A DNA stretch of 64,000 bases from positions 1,116,001 through 1,180,000 of the forward strand of contig NZ_FO082820.1 of the NCBI RefSeq assembly GCF_000967425.1, in the 5' to 3' direction. Under the pieces are notes generated by a model, which saw only the letters and a program-made list of their open reading frames with translations, searched no databases and had not been told where the DNA came from. How positions within the stretch are numbered: the first letter of the stretch is position 1; each line of letters begins with the position of its first letter. This document shows positions 18,325-28,162 of this stretch, in pieces. Origin of the DNA: Pseudorhizobium banfieldiae. Its GTDB lineage: Bacteria > Pseudomonadota > Alphaproteobacteria > Rhizobiales > Rhizobiaceae. The translations under genes were made by a program, and so were the position numbers.

Positions 18325-19260
18325 TCAGCGGAGGTCGATCTGCGCCTTGTTGCGCAGTTCTTCGAGGTACTTTTCCTCGTTCGGGTTCGTGCCGCTCTTC
18401 TGCTTGCCCAGATCCTCCGCACGGAACACCACTTCCGCAGCGAAATCGTCTGACACCTGCCGCTGGTTGCAGATCGCAAGGAATTCCACCCCGCGCTCGG
18501 TAACCCGCGTTCCAGTCGTTCCACCCGAGGCCTTTTCTATAAGCGGCTTCCATTCCTCCGGCAGTTCCGGAGCAAGCACGCGTCCGAGGCTGCGGACGGA
18601 AACATCGAGCATCGTCGCAGCAAACCGCTTCGACTGTTCGCACCCGGGGAACTTGCCGCGGGAGGCTTCTGCCTCAGCCTTCCGCTTGCCGAGGATGGCA
18701 TTGCGCTTGGAGTCCGGCACCACGAAGATGATTTGCTGGAGGAAGTACTCGGTGGTCACCGGCTTCTCCTTGTTTTCCATCATTCGCGTGACGAGTTCCT
18801 GCGACGACATCCGGCCCCGGCTGCCGTAGCGGGCATTGACGAGACGCGGCCAGCTCATCTGTACGGCGATGTATTCCTTGAAGTGCTCGGCGCCCACACC
18901 TGCCTGTCCGAGGATTTTCGTCAGTTGCTCGGGAGACAGCTTGTTGCTTGCGGCGAAGCGGGCAAATGCCTTGTCGACGTCGTCGGTGCTGACGGACATC
19001 TTCACCCGTGCGATCTCTTCCCGCTTGAGGGCCTCTTCGACGAGTTGGTCACGCGCGGTCTTGGCGTCGCTCTTCTGTCGCTGAAGCCGGAGGAAGGCGG
19101 CACGACGGCTGACGTCGCTGCTGGTGATCGGCAGGCCATTGACGACGGCGACCACTTCGGTGGCCGCAACGGCCTGGTGATGAGCTGGTTCGATCACCAC
19201 GGCGGCGGCAAGAGCCGCCACGGCGAGGAGAAGCCTGCGTGTTGCATTCATTGCCAACAT
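18325..19260 (-). CDS. surA: Periplasmic chaperone / peptidyl-prolyl isomerase, SurA-like
   Basis: Escorts outer-membrane proteins, notably LptD, through the periplasm. 311 residues from ATG 19260 (ribosome site AGAAGG 8 bases upstream of ATG; a GTG two codons earlier is too close to it). Signal peptide about 1-30 (LLLAVAALAAAVVIEPAHHQAVAA). The SurA N-terminal chaperone domain starts VVAVVNGLPITSSDVSRRAAFLRLQ and spans to about residue 150. The C-terminal half retains a parvulin-like outline (EYFLQQIIFVVP...) but is diverged and shorter than E. coli SurA with its two parvulin domains, so isomerase activity is uncertain. It directly follows lptD. Confidence 0.85.
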   Translation of the reverse strand: MLAMNATRRLLLAVAALAAAVVIEPAHHQAVAATEVVAVVNGLPITSSDVSRRAAFLRLQRQKSDAKTARDQLVEEALKREEIARVKMSVSTDDVDKAFARFAASNKLSPEQLTKILGQAGVGAEHFKEYIAVQMSWPRLVNARYGSRGRMSSQELVTRMMENKEKPVTTEYFLQQIIFVVPDSKRNAILGKRKAEAEASRGKFPGCEQSKRFAATMLDVSVRSLGRVLAPELPEEWKPLIEKASGGTTGTRVTERGVEFLAICNQRQVSDDFAAEVVFRAEDLGKQKSGTNPNEEKYLEELRNKAQIDLR

Positions 19261-19367
19261 GATCACGTCCTTCTGCGCGACCGCTCCACCCGGCCTGTCG
19301 CGCTCCCCTGTCTACCTATCTGGCACCGGTTGCACAAATCTTGCGGCGAAACAATGACGCCCGTACG

Positions 19368-21707
19368 CTATTCAAGGCTGCCCGAGCCAAGCTCAATGTC
19401 GCCGAGGGTCCGGAATGTAATGCGTGCGCTGATAGTCCAGTCGGTCGCATTGGTGCTGCTGGGGCCTTCGTCCGCGTAGGCAAGTGTGAAGATCGTGCAC
19501 TCGTCCGCATAGGAGAGCCCGATGCCGCGCCGGATGACTTCCTGTTCGTTCAGATCCCAGATCGCTGAACCGTTTACAGACCAGTTCTCGTTGATGCGGA
19601 AGCTGCTCGACGATTGCAGGAGATCCGTATCTTCGCTCGACCCGTATTCCGGCTGGGCTTCGATCTGCGTATAGATCAACGAACTGCTCAGCCTTGCGGA
19701 GGTGTAGGAAACGGATGTATCGGTGCGCTCGAGGTCAAACGATTGCTGGTCGAACCTGGCCCCCGCTTCAATGGAGACACCGAAGGGGAGGCTGATCCCG
19801 GCCATTCCCACATAGTCTGACCGGTCGGTCTCCAGCCCCGAGTTTGCCCCGGCATTGACGAGATCGTCGGTATCGAAGGAGTTCAGGCCGGCAAGGTGAT
19901 AACTTTGACCGAAGATCCCGTGAAGCCCGACCCCATTGTCGAACGAGCCCGTATAACGAATGCCGACATTGGCGCGCGTCCCGCCTTCGATACGGTCGTA
20001 GCCCGAGAACTTGTCGCGTTCGAAAAGTGTCGTCGCATCGAAGACAAAGCTCTGCGCGTCCTCATTCGGCAGTCCACCGGCCAGCGGCTCGTCTGGTCGA
20101 ACGAAGACCTGGGCGATCGGCTCGATGATATGGCTGCTGCTGTCGCTGCTGATCAGGAAGGGATAGCGTGCCTCCAGGCCAGCGGTAACCATATAGCGGC
20201 CATAGGCACCGGAGTCCTCCAGAGCATTGTAGCTATAGGTATCGCTGCCCCACGTTAGGTTCGGAGTACCGGAACTGTGTCGCAGGGCGTCACCCCTCGC
20301 GGCGAGGATCGGTGTCAGCAGAAGGCCCCCCGACGTGGTAAAGGTGCGCTTCCATTCCGCTTCGGTCGAGAAGCGGGTGTAGTTCCCGTCGAGTCCCGGG
20401 TAGCGGGCGGTCGTCCCCGCATAATAGAAGTCGTCTTCCCGGCGGGAGAGGTTCGTGAAGTTGGTCGTGATCGAGAACTCACCACCGGCCAGCGGCTCCG
20501 GCGAGATGTACTGGTAGTCCAACGACGGATATACGATCGCCTGACGGCGCTCGAGGAGATTGTCCTCTGCCGTATCCTGAACGTTGAAGTAGAAGGCGCG
20601 CACGTCGAAGTAGTTGCGCTTGCCGAAGCCGGTCAGGTAGGCCTCGTTGCGGAAGACGTCGTCACTGACGCCATCAAGCGAATAAGTCTTCGAGAAGTTG
20701 TTGTCGCTCTGGACCATGACGTCCCAGCCGAAGGCCCAGCGCGGATTGATCTCGAAGCGGCCTTCCGACGCAGCCATCAGCCGCGTCTCGGCATTGTAGT
20801 CACTTGTTCCCGTATCGAATGCGCCCGGATCGCGCTGATCGATGCCGGCAAATCTGAACTTGTGCTCACCGGTCTCGAATCGGTTGCGGACCTCACCCTG
20901 CAGCAGCACACCCTGTCCGGTGTAGTAGGTCGGGCTCAGTGTCGCGTCCATGTGCGGTGCGAACACATGATAGTATGGGATCGTTAGTCCGAAACCGAGC
21001 TTGTCATCCAAGCTCATGGTGGGGAAGAGGAAGCCTGACTTCCGTTCCACGGTGTGGTCGGGCACCTCGATGAACGGCAGGAAGCCGATCGGCATCCCGA
21101 ACAGTTCGAAGCGAGCGTTCTCCAGTCGGACGGTATGGGTCTGGCCGTTCTGGATGACCCGCTCCGCCTTGACCTGCCAGAGGGGTGCGCGACCAGGTTT
21201 CTTCGCGCAGGGAAGGCAGGCGGTATAGACGCCGTTGTTGAGAACCATCAAGTCTCCGGGGAGACGCTCGGCGCTTTCCGCAGCAATGCGTGTATTGTCG
21301 GTTGTTTCTACACGAAGAGCGTTCAGGAAGCCCTCACCGAAGTCATCGGTGATGTCGAGTTCATCCGCGTAGATCCGGTTGCCGTCCGGCTCGATCAGCT
21401 CGATGTTGCCCCGTGCGATCACACGGCCGGATTGCTGGTCGTACTCGACCCGTTGCGCCACCATGCGATAGCGGTTGTAGTAGATCTGAACGCCGCCGGA
21501 GGCGGTGACCTTCTCGACGTCGCGATTATAGACGAGTTCATTGGCACGCAGCAGCATCTTGGCGTCGTCGTCTGCAACGGCCGACAGCCCCATACTGCTT
21601 TCCTGCGCACGCACGGGAAGGGGATGCACGCCATTCACGCACACAGCGACACTCGCCAGCAGGACCGCAAGGCGCCGTCTGATATTTCCGCGGTCGTTTA
21701 CCGCCAC
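19368..21707 (-). CDS. lptD: LPS-assembly outer-membrane protein LptD
   Basis: Outer-membrane barrel that inserts lipopolysaccharide into the outer leaflet with LptE. Starts at GTG 21707, overlapping the lptG stop by one base and preceded by AGGAGG seven bases upstream; 779 residues. A signal peptide (RRRLAVLLASVAVCVNGVHPLPVRAQ) precedes an OstA/LptA-like domain (MLLRANELVYNRDVEKVTASGGVQIYYNRYRMVAQRVEYDQQSGRVIARGNIELIEPDG). The beta-barrel LptD C-terminal domain begins near residue 290 and ends TISARITFRTLGDIELGSGSLE. A Cys pair (CLPCAK) precedes the barrel, and a Cys lies near the end (DECTIF), consistent with disulfide control. Confidence 0.95.
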   Translation of the reverse strand: MAVNDRGNIRRRLAVLLASVAVCVNGVHPLPVRAQESSMGLSAVADDDAKMLLRANELVYNRDVEKVTASGGVQIYYNRYRMVAQRVEYDQQSGRVIARGNIELIEPDGNRIYADELDITDDFGEGFLNALRVETTDNTRIAAESAERLPGDLMVLNNGVYTACLPCAKKPGRAPLWQVKAERVIQNGQTHTVRLENARFELFGMPIGFLPFIEVPDHTVERKSGFLFPTMSLDDKLGFGLTIPYYHVFAPHMDATLSPTYYTGQGVLLQGEVRNRFETGEHKFRFAGIDQRDPGAFDTGTSDYNAETRLMAASEGRFEINPRWAFGWDVMVQSDNNFSKTYSLDGVSDDVFRNEAYLTGFGKRNYFDVRAFYFNVQDTAEDNLLERRQAIVYPSLDYQYISPEPLAGGEFSITTNFTNLSRREDDFYYAGTTARYPGLDGNYTRFSTEAEWKRTFTTSGGLLLTPILAARGDALRHSSGTPNLTWGSDTYSYNALEDSGAYGRYMVTAGLEARYPFLISSDSSSHIIEPIAQVFVRPDEPLAGGLPNEDAQSFVFDATTLFERDKFSGYDRIEGGTRANVGIRYTGSFDNGVGLHGIFGQSYHLAGLNSFDTDDLVNAGANSGLETDRSDYVGMAGISLPFGVSIEAGARFDQQSFDLERTDTSVSYTSARLSSSLIYTQIEAQPEYGSSEDTDLLQSSSSFRINENWSVNGSAIWDLNEQEVIRRGIGLSYADECTIFTLAYADEGPSSTNATDWTISARITFRTLGDIELGSGSLE

Positions 21708-22795
21708 TAGCCATCCTCCTGGTGGAGCAGAATCGTCGCGCCGAGAGCAGTCGCAACGATTACTGGCACCCAAACCGCCACGAAAGGCGGGACGGCGCCG
21801 CTGCTCCCGAATGCTTTTACGAGAACCGTCACGACATAAAGCACGAAGCCGGAAACGATTCCACCCAGAATCACCGAGCGTGATTGTGCGAAGCGACTGA
21901 ATTTCAAAGATACTGTGGCCGCGATGAGCGTCATCGCCACGAGCAGTACGGGCAGAGAAAGTAGCGAGTGGAACTGCGTCTCGAGCGCCTTCGTGGAAAT
22001 GCCAAACGAGCGACCGACGTCGATCTTTCGCAAAAGATCATAAAATGCAACGGTTTCAGGCTGGGAAAGGCTTTCCTTCAGATAGTCCTGTCTCAGATTG
22101 GTACTGAGTCGCGTGCTTTCGACATGGCTCGGAATTTCGCCGGGACGAATCTCCTGGACGTCGGTAAGCATCCAGTAACCATCTTCCAACTTCGCTGTGG
22201 CTGCGTCCTGGCGAAGCGTGACCCGGCCGTCCTCGTCGAAGTGGAAGATAACGGCATCAAGCAGTTCCGCACCGTCCTCTCGATAGCTCTTTGCGCCGAT
22301 GATCGTGTCCTTGCCGCCTGAGATCTGCCGGATCCAGGGGAGGAACTCCGATTTCCGTGCCCGGCCGCTTGCCTCCCGCCAGGAAGCCTCCATCGAAAGG
22401 GACTCGCGCTGACCCCAGGCAGCCACCGGATTGACCACCAGCATTGCGAACAGCCCGATCAGGAGAGCTCCAGCCGCGAAAGGCGTGATGAACTGCCATA
22501 CCGAAATCCCGGCGGCGCGGGTGACGACGAGTTCATAGCGGCGGTTGAGGGCGATGAGCGAAGTCATACCAACAAACAGCGTCAGCGTCGGTATGGTCTG
22601 CTGGAAGATCAGCGGTGTGCGCATTGCCGTGAACAGCAAGGCGGCCGGTACCGAATACCCCTCCAGGCCGGATAGCCGGCGACTGGTTTCACTGAAATCG
22701 GCCAGAAAGATGATCCCGCAGACGCCGAGGAAAAACCACCCTGCCGTGGAAACGTACCTTCGGAAGAAGTATCGCGAGAGAGTATTGGCGATCAT
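21707..22795 (-). CDS. lptG: LPS export ABC transporter permease LptG
   Basis: One half of the LptFG inner-membrane channel that extracts LPS for the periplasmic bridge. 362 residues from ATG 22795, whose ATGA overlaps the lptF stop. Three N-terminal helices (YVSTAGWFFLGVCGIIFLADF; ALLFTAMRTPLIFQQTIPTLTLFVGMTSLIAL; WQFITPFAAGALLIGLFAMLVV), a periplasmic jellyroll (about residues 130-260) and three C-terminal helices match the YjgQ family. VVTRAAGISVWQFI is the coupling-helix segment that meets LptB. Confidence 0.95.
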   Translation of the reverse strand: MIANTLSRYFFRRYVSTAGWFFLGVCGIIFLADFSETSRRLSGLEGYSVPAALLFTAMRTPLIFQQTIPTLTLFVGMTSLIALNRRYELVVTRAAGISVWQFITPFAAGALLIGLFAMLVVNPVAAWGQRESLSMEASWREASGRARKSEFLPWIRQISGGKDTIIGAKSYREDGAELLDAVIFHFDEDGRVTLRQDAATAKLEDGYWMLTDVQEIRPGEIPSHVESTRLSTNLRQDYLKESLSQPETVAFYDLLRKIDVGRSFGISTKALETQFHSLLSLPVLLVAMTLIAATVSLKFSRFAQSRSVILGGIVSGFVLYVVTVLVKAFGSSGAVPPFVAVWVPVIVATALGATILLHQEDG

Positions 22796-23961
22796 TGGCT
22801 GCCTCCTATCGAGGCGCTCGGCGATAGCTTTTGCCGTAGCCAGCGCAGCGTACGGTTCGCGAAATCGTAGACCGCCCGAGGCATCCGTATCGTCCGGTGG
22901 GTGGCAAGCAGGTAGCTGCAACTCATGATAGTGGCAACCGGCAGCAGGTACAGCAGGTAGGTGTTTGCCTCATCTTGCTTGACGAGGTTCTTGAACGAAA
23001 ATCCCATCCAGCGGAGCCCGAACGCCAGCAGTAGGGCAATAACCATCGGATGGAGACGAGCCTGTCGGTGAGAGCGCGAATCGCCGGCCACCACCAAGGA
23101 GACAAGAGCGAGCATGAAAGGGAAAAGCCATTCCGTCAGGCGGCCATGCAACTCGGCGCGATAGCTGCCAGGGGAGCGTTGCACATGGGAATCTTCGGTG
23201 TCAGGGTTGAGAAGGAAACCCAGACTCCGGTCGGCAGCAGTGTAGGAGGGCGCCTCAGCTCCGGACATGGCTGAGAGATCGAAGGCGTAGGAGACAAACT
23301 TGATGATCGAGACGCGCCCTTCCGGGGTCTTTCGATGGACCTCGCCATCCCGCATGGTGAGCGAGGTGCCGCTCTCGTCGATGGATCCCTCACGGGCATA
23401 GTAGATAAGGTCGAAGTTCGGATCCCGCTGGTCGACCACGAATAATCCCGTCAGGATGCGGCCGGAATGGCGTTCCGAAATCTGCACGTAAAGGCCATCC
23501 TCAATGCTTCGGAAGGTTTTTTCCTCGATGACGGATGAGAGGAGGTCAGCATAGGCGGCTGCCACCATCTGCCGCGCGGCGACACGAGAGGGGGGCTCGA
23601 CGAAATTGGCGACGACGAAACTGAAGATGCTGAGAAACGCCGCGAGCAGGAGAACCGGCCGATAAATGATGCTGCGCGAAGAACCCGCTGCGTCGATAAC
23701 CGGCAGTTCCGAGTCATTGTTCATCGCGGTCAGCGTCTGCGTGATGCCGATCGCGAGCGCGAAGGGGAGGACAACGGGCACGATGGTCGGCAGGATATAC
23801 GTCGCAAGCACGACGAACGAGCCCATCGACTGACCAGTGTCGGTGACCAGGTTGATTCGTCCGAGCACCTGTATGGTCCAGATGATGGTCAGCACCGGTA
23901 GGAGCGTGACCAGGAACATCTGCAAAATACGACGCAATATGTAGATTTCGAGAAGCTTCAT
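22792..23961 (-). CDS. lptF: LPS export ABC transporter permease LptF
   Basis: Partner of LptG. 389 residues from ATG 23961 (a GTG codon stands directly before). It opens LLEIYILRRILQMFLVTLLPVLTIIWTIQVLGRINLVTDTGQS, the YjgP-type first helix, followed by VVLPFALAIGITQTLTAMNNDSELPVIDAAGSS with the coupling segment, a periplasmic domain and three further helices near the C terminus. First gene of the leftward LPS-transport operon; the divergent pepA gene starts about 370 bases away. Confidence 0.95.
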   Translation of the reverse strand: MKLLEIYILRRILQMFLVTLLPVLTIIWTIQVLGRINLVTDTGQSMGSFVVLATYILPTIVPVVLPFALAIGITQTLTAMNNDSELPVIDAAGSSRSIIYRPVLLLAAFLSIFSFVVANFVEPPSRVAARQMVAAAYADLLSSVIEEKTFRSIEDGLYVQISERHSGRILTGLFVVDQRDPNFDLIYYAREGSIDESGTSLTMRDGEVHRKTPEGRVSIIKFVSYAFDLSAMSGAEAPSYTAADRSLGFLLNPDTEDSHVQRSPGSYRAELHGRLTEWLFPFMLALVSLVVAGDSRSHRQARLHPMVIALLLAFGLRWMGFSFKNLVKQDEANTYLLYLLPVATIMSCSYLLATHRTIRMPRAVYDFANRTLRWLRQKLSPSASIGGSQ

Positions 23962-24328
23962 CACGTTCCGTTGCAGCGATTCGGGCCTCTGGAGCCATCG
24001 AACGGCCGGCCTATCTAAGCGATCGCTTCAATCTTTGCGACGGCTTCGGCTCTGAAATTGGCTGGTGAATGTGATTTTTTGACGGACTGTGTCATTTGGA
24101 AAAGCGTGGTGGCCTTGGCATAGATCACGATCGGCATCAGGAATTTGTCGCCATCCTCCCCGGCTGCTTCACCGGTTAGAAATGATCCAGCAAGCTTGCC
24201 AGTAGAACCTGACTTCCCGATCCGCGCATCAATGATGCTGATTCTGCGGAAAATTTCGCATTCGGGTTGCTATGCCGGATGAAACGACGATGATCTGCGC
24301 AAATGGGATTACGAGCATCGGGATGAGA
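23962..24328. promoter_or_regulatory. Divergent intergenic region between lptF and pepA
   Basis: About 370 bases with no credible gene. It must hold the lptF operon promoter (leftward) and the pepA promoter (rightward). A plausible rightward promoter is TTGGAA (24096-24101), 17 bases, CATAGA (24119-24124). Leftward, GCTTAGAT near 24012-24019 could be a -10 region. I see no repeat or RNA motif here. Confidence 0.4.
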
Positions 24329-25819
24329 ATGTCTGGAAAGTATGAAATCCGTTTCGCAACGTCGGCTCCTCTGGAGAAGACGCTGGCCGTGATGCTGCAG
24401 GTCGCAGATCAGGGCGCTCCCGCCGGTCTTGCGGAGGCGGACCCGCAAGGGGTATCGGCACGGGCCGTCGAGATATCTGGATTCAAGGCCAAGTCGATGG
24501 GAACGCTCGAGTTGATCGCGCCGGGCGGATCTGCCGCGGACCGCCTGCTGCTTCTGGGGCTCGGCAAACCGGAGGCGCTTACCGCGCATGACTGGCTGCG
24601 CGCGGGCGGTGCCGCTGCGGCGCAGTTCAAGTCGTCGAGCAAAGTGGTGGTCTTCCTTGATGCCCCCGGACTGCAGGTCTCGGCCCGCCAAGCTGCGGAT
24701 TTTGCACTGGGTGTGATGCTGCGCGGCTACACGTTCGACGCCTACAAGACGAAGAAGAAGGACGACGACGAGAAACTGCCGAAGAAGGTCGCTGTCACCA
24801 TCGTGACTGGCAGCCACGCCGAGGCGGCGAAACTGCTTGATGACGCCAACGCCGTCGCTGGCGGGGTCCTGCTCGCTCGGGACCTCGTCAACCTGCCGCC
24901 GAACGTACTGGGCCCGGTCGAATTCGCCGAGAAGGCCAGGCAACTGGAAGACCTTGGTGTTGAGGTCGAGATTCTGACCGAGAAGGACATGGACGAGCTG
25001 AAGATGAATGCCATCCTCGGCGTGGCACAGGGTTCCGCCCGCCCGCCGAGGATCGCCGTCATGCAGTGGAAGGGCGGGAAGGCCAAGGATGCGCCCATTG
25101 CCTTCGTCGGGAAGGGGGTCGTGTTCGACTCGGGCGGCATCTCCATCAAGCCGGGCGCCGGAATGGAGGAGATGAAGGGCGACATGGGCGGCGCAGCCGC
25201 AGTCACCGGTCTCATGCATGCGCTGGCAGCGCGCAAGGCCAAGGTGAATGCCATTGGCATTATCGGACTGGTCGAGAACATGCCGGACGGCAATGCACAG
25301 CGTCCTGGGGATATCGTGACGTCGATGTCGGGCCAGACCATCGAGATCATCAACACCGATGCGGAAGGTCGGCTCGTGCTGGCCGATGCGCTCTGGTATT
25401 GCAACGACCGCTTCAAGCCGCGGTTCATGATCAATCTCGCGACCCTGACGGGCGCAATCCTTGTGGCGCTGGGCAATCAGCATGCCGGGCTCTTCTCCAA
25501 TGACGACGAACTCGCCGCCCGGCTCAGCGCAGCCGGCGAGGCGACGGGCGAGAAGCTCTGGCGCATGCCGCTCGGCAAGGAATACGACAAGATGATCGAT
25601 TCCAAGTTTGCAGACATGAAGAATTCGGCCGGCCGTCATGCGGGGGCGATCACGGCGGCTCAGTTCCTGAAGCGTTACGTGGGTGACACGCCCTGGGCGC
25701 ATCTGGACGTGGCCGGTACGGCGATGAACTCGCCGTCCAGCGAGATCAGCCAGTCATGGGCCTCCGGCTATGGCGTGCGCCTTCTCGACAGGCTCGTGCG
25801 CGACCATTACGAAACCTGA
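24329..25819 (+). CDS. pepA: Leucyl aminopeptidase (M17 family) PepA
   Basis: Metallo-aminopeptidase that removes N-terminal residues from peptides; in some bacteria PepA also binds DNA. About 496 residues from ATG 24329 (ATG 24323 is an alternative); longer starts at 24272 add non-conserved residues. Metal and catalytic motifs: [33 protein letters not shown] and the M17 signature [14 protein letters not shown] at about residue 341. The N-terminal macro-like domain fills residues 1-170. It lies 3 bases before holC, a conserved alphaproteobacterial pair. Confidence 0.95.
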   Translation: MSGKYEIRFATSAPLEKTLAVMLQVADQGAPAGLAEADPQGVSARAVEISGFKAKSMGTLELIAPGGSAADRLLLLGLGKPEALTAHDWLRAGGAAAAQFKSSSKVVVFLDAPGLQVSARQAADFALGVMLRGYTFDAYKTKKKDDDEKLPKKVAVTIVTGSHAEAAKLLDDANAVAGGVLLARDLVNLPPNVLGPVEFAEKARQLEDLGVEVEILTEKDMDELKMNAILGVAQGSARPPRIAVMQWKGGKAKDAPIAFVGKGVVFDSGGISIKPGAGMEEMKGDMGGAAAVTGLMHALAARKAKVNAIGIIGLVENMPDGNAQRPGDIVTSMSGQTIEIINTDAEGRLVLADALWYCNDRFKPRFMINLATLTGAILVALGNQHAGLFSNDDELAARLSAAGEATGEKLWRMPLGKEYDKMIDSKFADMKNSAGRHAGAITAAQFLKRYVGDTPWAHLDVAGTAMNSPSSEISQSWASGYGVRLLDRLVRDHYET

Positions 25820-25822
25820 CCC

Positions 25823-26272
25823 ATGACCGAAGTCCTGTTCTACCACCTGACGGAATCGAAGCTCGAGGATGCGCTGCCGGCGCTCCTCGAGAAGAGTGTC
25901 GTGCGCGGCTGGCGGGTGGTGGTGCAGACGCGTGAGGAGCAGCGCCGCGACAGCCTCGATGAACATCTGTGGACCTACAGGGAAGAGAGCTTCCTGCCCC
26001 ATGGCACGGATGACGGCGAGCACGCCGCTCGGCAGCCGGTTCTGATCACGACCGGTCCCGGCAACATCAACGACGCCACCGTGCGATTTGTCGTCGACTC
26101 CGCAGAGCCGCCGCCGCTTGATGCCTATGAACGCCTCGTCTTCATGTTCGACGGTTATGATTCAGAGCAGGTGGAGAATGCCCGCAGCCAATGGAAGCGG
26201 CTGAAGGGGGAGGGTCATTTGCTCACCTACTGGCAGCAGTCTCCCGAAGGTCGCTGGGTGAAGAAGGCTTGA
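25823..26272 (+). CDS. holC: DNA polymerase III subunit chi
   Basis: Clamp-loader accessory protein linking the replisome to single-strand binding protein. 149 residues; the HolC core is seen in EVLFYHLTESKLEDALPALLEKSVVRGWRVVVQTREEQRRDSLDEHLWTYREESFLPHG and the Rossmann-like QPVLITTGPGNINDATVRFVVDSAE. The alphaproteobacterial form has the C-terminal YWQQSPEGRWVKKA. Co-transcribed with pepA, and convergent with the ABC-F gene, whose stop is 4 bases away. Confidence 0.93.
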   Translation: MTEVLFYHLTESKLEDALPALLEKSVVRGWRVVVQTREEQRRDSLDEHLWTYREESFLPHGTDDGEHAARQPVLITTGPGNINDATVRFVVDSAEPPPLDAYERLVFMFDGYDSEQVENARSQWKRLKGEGHLLTYWQQSPEGRWVKKA

Positions 26273-26275
26273 GCG

Positions 26276-28162
26276 TTAGCCAGCCATCGCCTCCTCGTAT
26301 TCGGCCGACAGCTCCAGCCACTGCTCCTCCGCATTTGCGAGTTTTGCGGCCGCTTCCCCGCGCTGCCTGGCCTTCTCGGCCGCCTTTGCCGGCGCCTTCT
26401 CGTAGAGCATCGGATCTGCAAGTTCCGCATCAAGCTGTTGAATCAGCCTTTCAAGCTTCGCGGTTACGGACTCGATTTCGTTGATTTTTTTCTTCAGCGG
26501 TGCAAGCGAGGCGCGCTTCTCGGCGCTCGCCTTTCGCTGCTCCGCCTTGTTCGCCGGCTCCTCTGCGCCGACTTGCGGCTTCTCGTCCTTCTTCCGGCCG
26601 GCCGCGACGATCAGGTCGCGATATTCCTCCATGTCGCCGTCGAACGGCTTCACGGTGCCTTCGTTCACCAGCCACAGCCGATCCACCGTCGCCTCGATGA
26701 GGTAACGGTCGTGGGAGATCAGGATGACCGCGCCCTCATAGTCGTTAAGCGCTTCGATGAGCGCCCGGCGGCTGTCGATGTCCAGGTGGTTGGTGGGCTC
26801 GTCGAGGATGAGCAGGTTTGGCGCGTGGAAGGCGGAAAGCCCCATCAGCAGGCGTGCCTTCTCGCCGCCCGAAAGGTCCTTTGCCGCCGTCGCCATCTTT
26901 TCCGTCGCGAGGCCCATCTGCGCAACGCGGGCGCGCACCTGCGCTTCCCCGGCCTGCGGCATCAGCCGGCGCACGTGGTCGACCGGCGTCTCGCTGGGGA
27001 TCAGGTCGTCGAGCTGGTGCTGGGCGAAGAAACCGACCTTCAGGTTAGGCGCGAGCTTCATTTCTCCCGCCTGTAGTGACAGTCGTCCGGCGATCAGCTT
27101 CGCGAAGGTGGACTTGCCGTTGCCGTTCGCGCCAAGAAGTGCGATGCGGTCGTCATTGTCGATCCTCAGATTGATGCCCTTCAGGATCGGCTTGTCCGCC
27201 TCGTAGCCGACTGCGCCGCCGCTGATAGAGATGATCGGCGAGGCCGGCTGCTTCTCCGGTTCCGGAAACGTGATCGGCTGGACGTGGTCCTCGATCACGG
27301 CAGCAACCGTCCCCATCCGCTCGAGGGCTTTGACGCGGCTTTGCGCCTGCTTCGCCTTCGAGGCCTTCGCCTTGAAGCGGTCGATAAAGCTCTGCAAGTG
27401 CTTTCGTGCCGCCTCGTTCTTGGCGCGCGCCTTCATCTGCAACTCGTCGGCCTCGGCCTTCTGCCGTTCGAACTGGTCGTAGCCGCCGCGATAGAAGGTC
27501 AGCTTCTTCTGGTCGAGATGGACGATCGCGTTGACCGCGTTGTTGAGCAGGTCGCGATCGTGGCTAATGATGATGACGGTATAGGGATAGCGCCGGACAT
27601 AGTCCTCGAGCCACATCGTGCCTTCGAGATCGAGGTAGTTGGTCGGCTCGTCGAGGAGCAGCAGGTCCGGCTGCGAGAACAGCACGGCCGCCAGTGCCAC
27701 GCGCATGCGCCACCCTCCGGAAAACGAGGAGGCCGGCCGTGCCTGCGCCTCGTGGTCGAAGCCGAGGCCGGCCAGAATGCTCGCGGCCCGTGCCTCCGCC
27801 GAATGTGCTTCGATGTCCACCAGCCTCGTCTGGATCTCGGCGATGCGGTGCGGGTCGGTCGCGGTCTCCGCCTCCCGCATCAGCGACGCCCGCTCCTTGT
27901 CGGCAGCCAGCACGATCTCGATCAGCGGCTGCTCCGTTCCTGGAGCTTCTTGTGCCACCTGCCCGATGCGGGCATTCCTGGGGATCGAGACGGAGCCGCT
28001 TTCGGCGGCAAGGTCGCCGGTGATGATCCGGAACAGGGTCGACTTTCCGGCACCATTGCGGCCCACGAGCCCCACCTTCGCACCGGCTGGAAGGCTGACG
28101 CTCGCATGGTCGAGAAGCAGGCGGCCCGCGATCCGGGCTGAGACATCGGTAATGGTGATCAT
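26276..28162 (-). CDS. ABC-F family ATPase (Uup/YheS-type ribosome-associated protein)
   Basis: Soluble protein with two ABC ATPase domains and no membrane part, of the ABC-F class that acts on ribosomes. 628 residues from ATG 28162 (MITITDVSARIAGRLLLDHASVSLPAGAKVGLVGRNGAGKST); a longer frame to 28267 is not conserved. Walker A GRNGAGKST and GANGNGKST, signatures SFSGGWRMRVALA and LSGGEKARLLMG, Walker B LLLLDEPTNYLD and LLILDEPTNHLD are intact. The linker between the domains is the usual charged helix pair. A C-terminal coiled coil (about residues 545-625) points to YheS/Uup rather than EttA. Confidence 0.9.
   Translation of the reverse strand: MITITDVSARIAGRLLLDHASVSLPAGAKVGLVGRNGAGKSTLFRIITGDLAAESGSVSIPRNARIGQVAQEAPGTEQPLIEIVLAADKERASLMREAETATDPHRIAEIQTRLVDIEAHSAEARAASILAGLGFDHEAQARPASSFSGGWRMRVALAAVLFSQPDLLLLDEPTNYLDLEGTMWLEDYVRRYPYTVIIISHDRDLLNNAVNAIVHLDQKKLTFYRGGYDQFERQKAEADELQMKARAKNEAARKHLQSFIDRFKAKASKAKQAQSRVKALERMGTVAAVIEDHVQPITFPEPEKQPASPIISISGGAVGYEADKPILKGINLRIDNDDRIALLGANGNGKSTFAKLIAGRLSLQAGEMKLAPNLKVGFFAQHQLDDLIPSETPVDHVRRLMPQAGEAQVRARVAQMGLATEKMATAAKDLSGGEKARLLMGLSAFHAPNLLILDEPTNHLDIDSRRALIEALNDYEGAVILISHDRYLIEATVDRLWLVNEGTVKPFDGDMEEYRDLIVAAGRKKDEKPQVGAEEPANKAEQRKASAEKRASLAPLKKKINEIESVTAKLERLIQQLDAELADPMLYEKAPAKAAEKARQRGEAAAKLANAEEQWLELSAEYEEAMAG

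Noticed and set aside
24176..25702. A 508-residue minus-strand open frame opposite pepA
   Set aside because: It is antisense to a well-conserved M17 peptidase and has the His/Arg/Asp-rich composition of shadow frames, with no recognisable domain.
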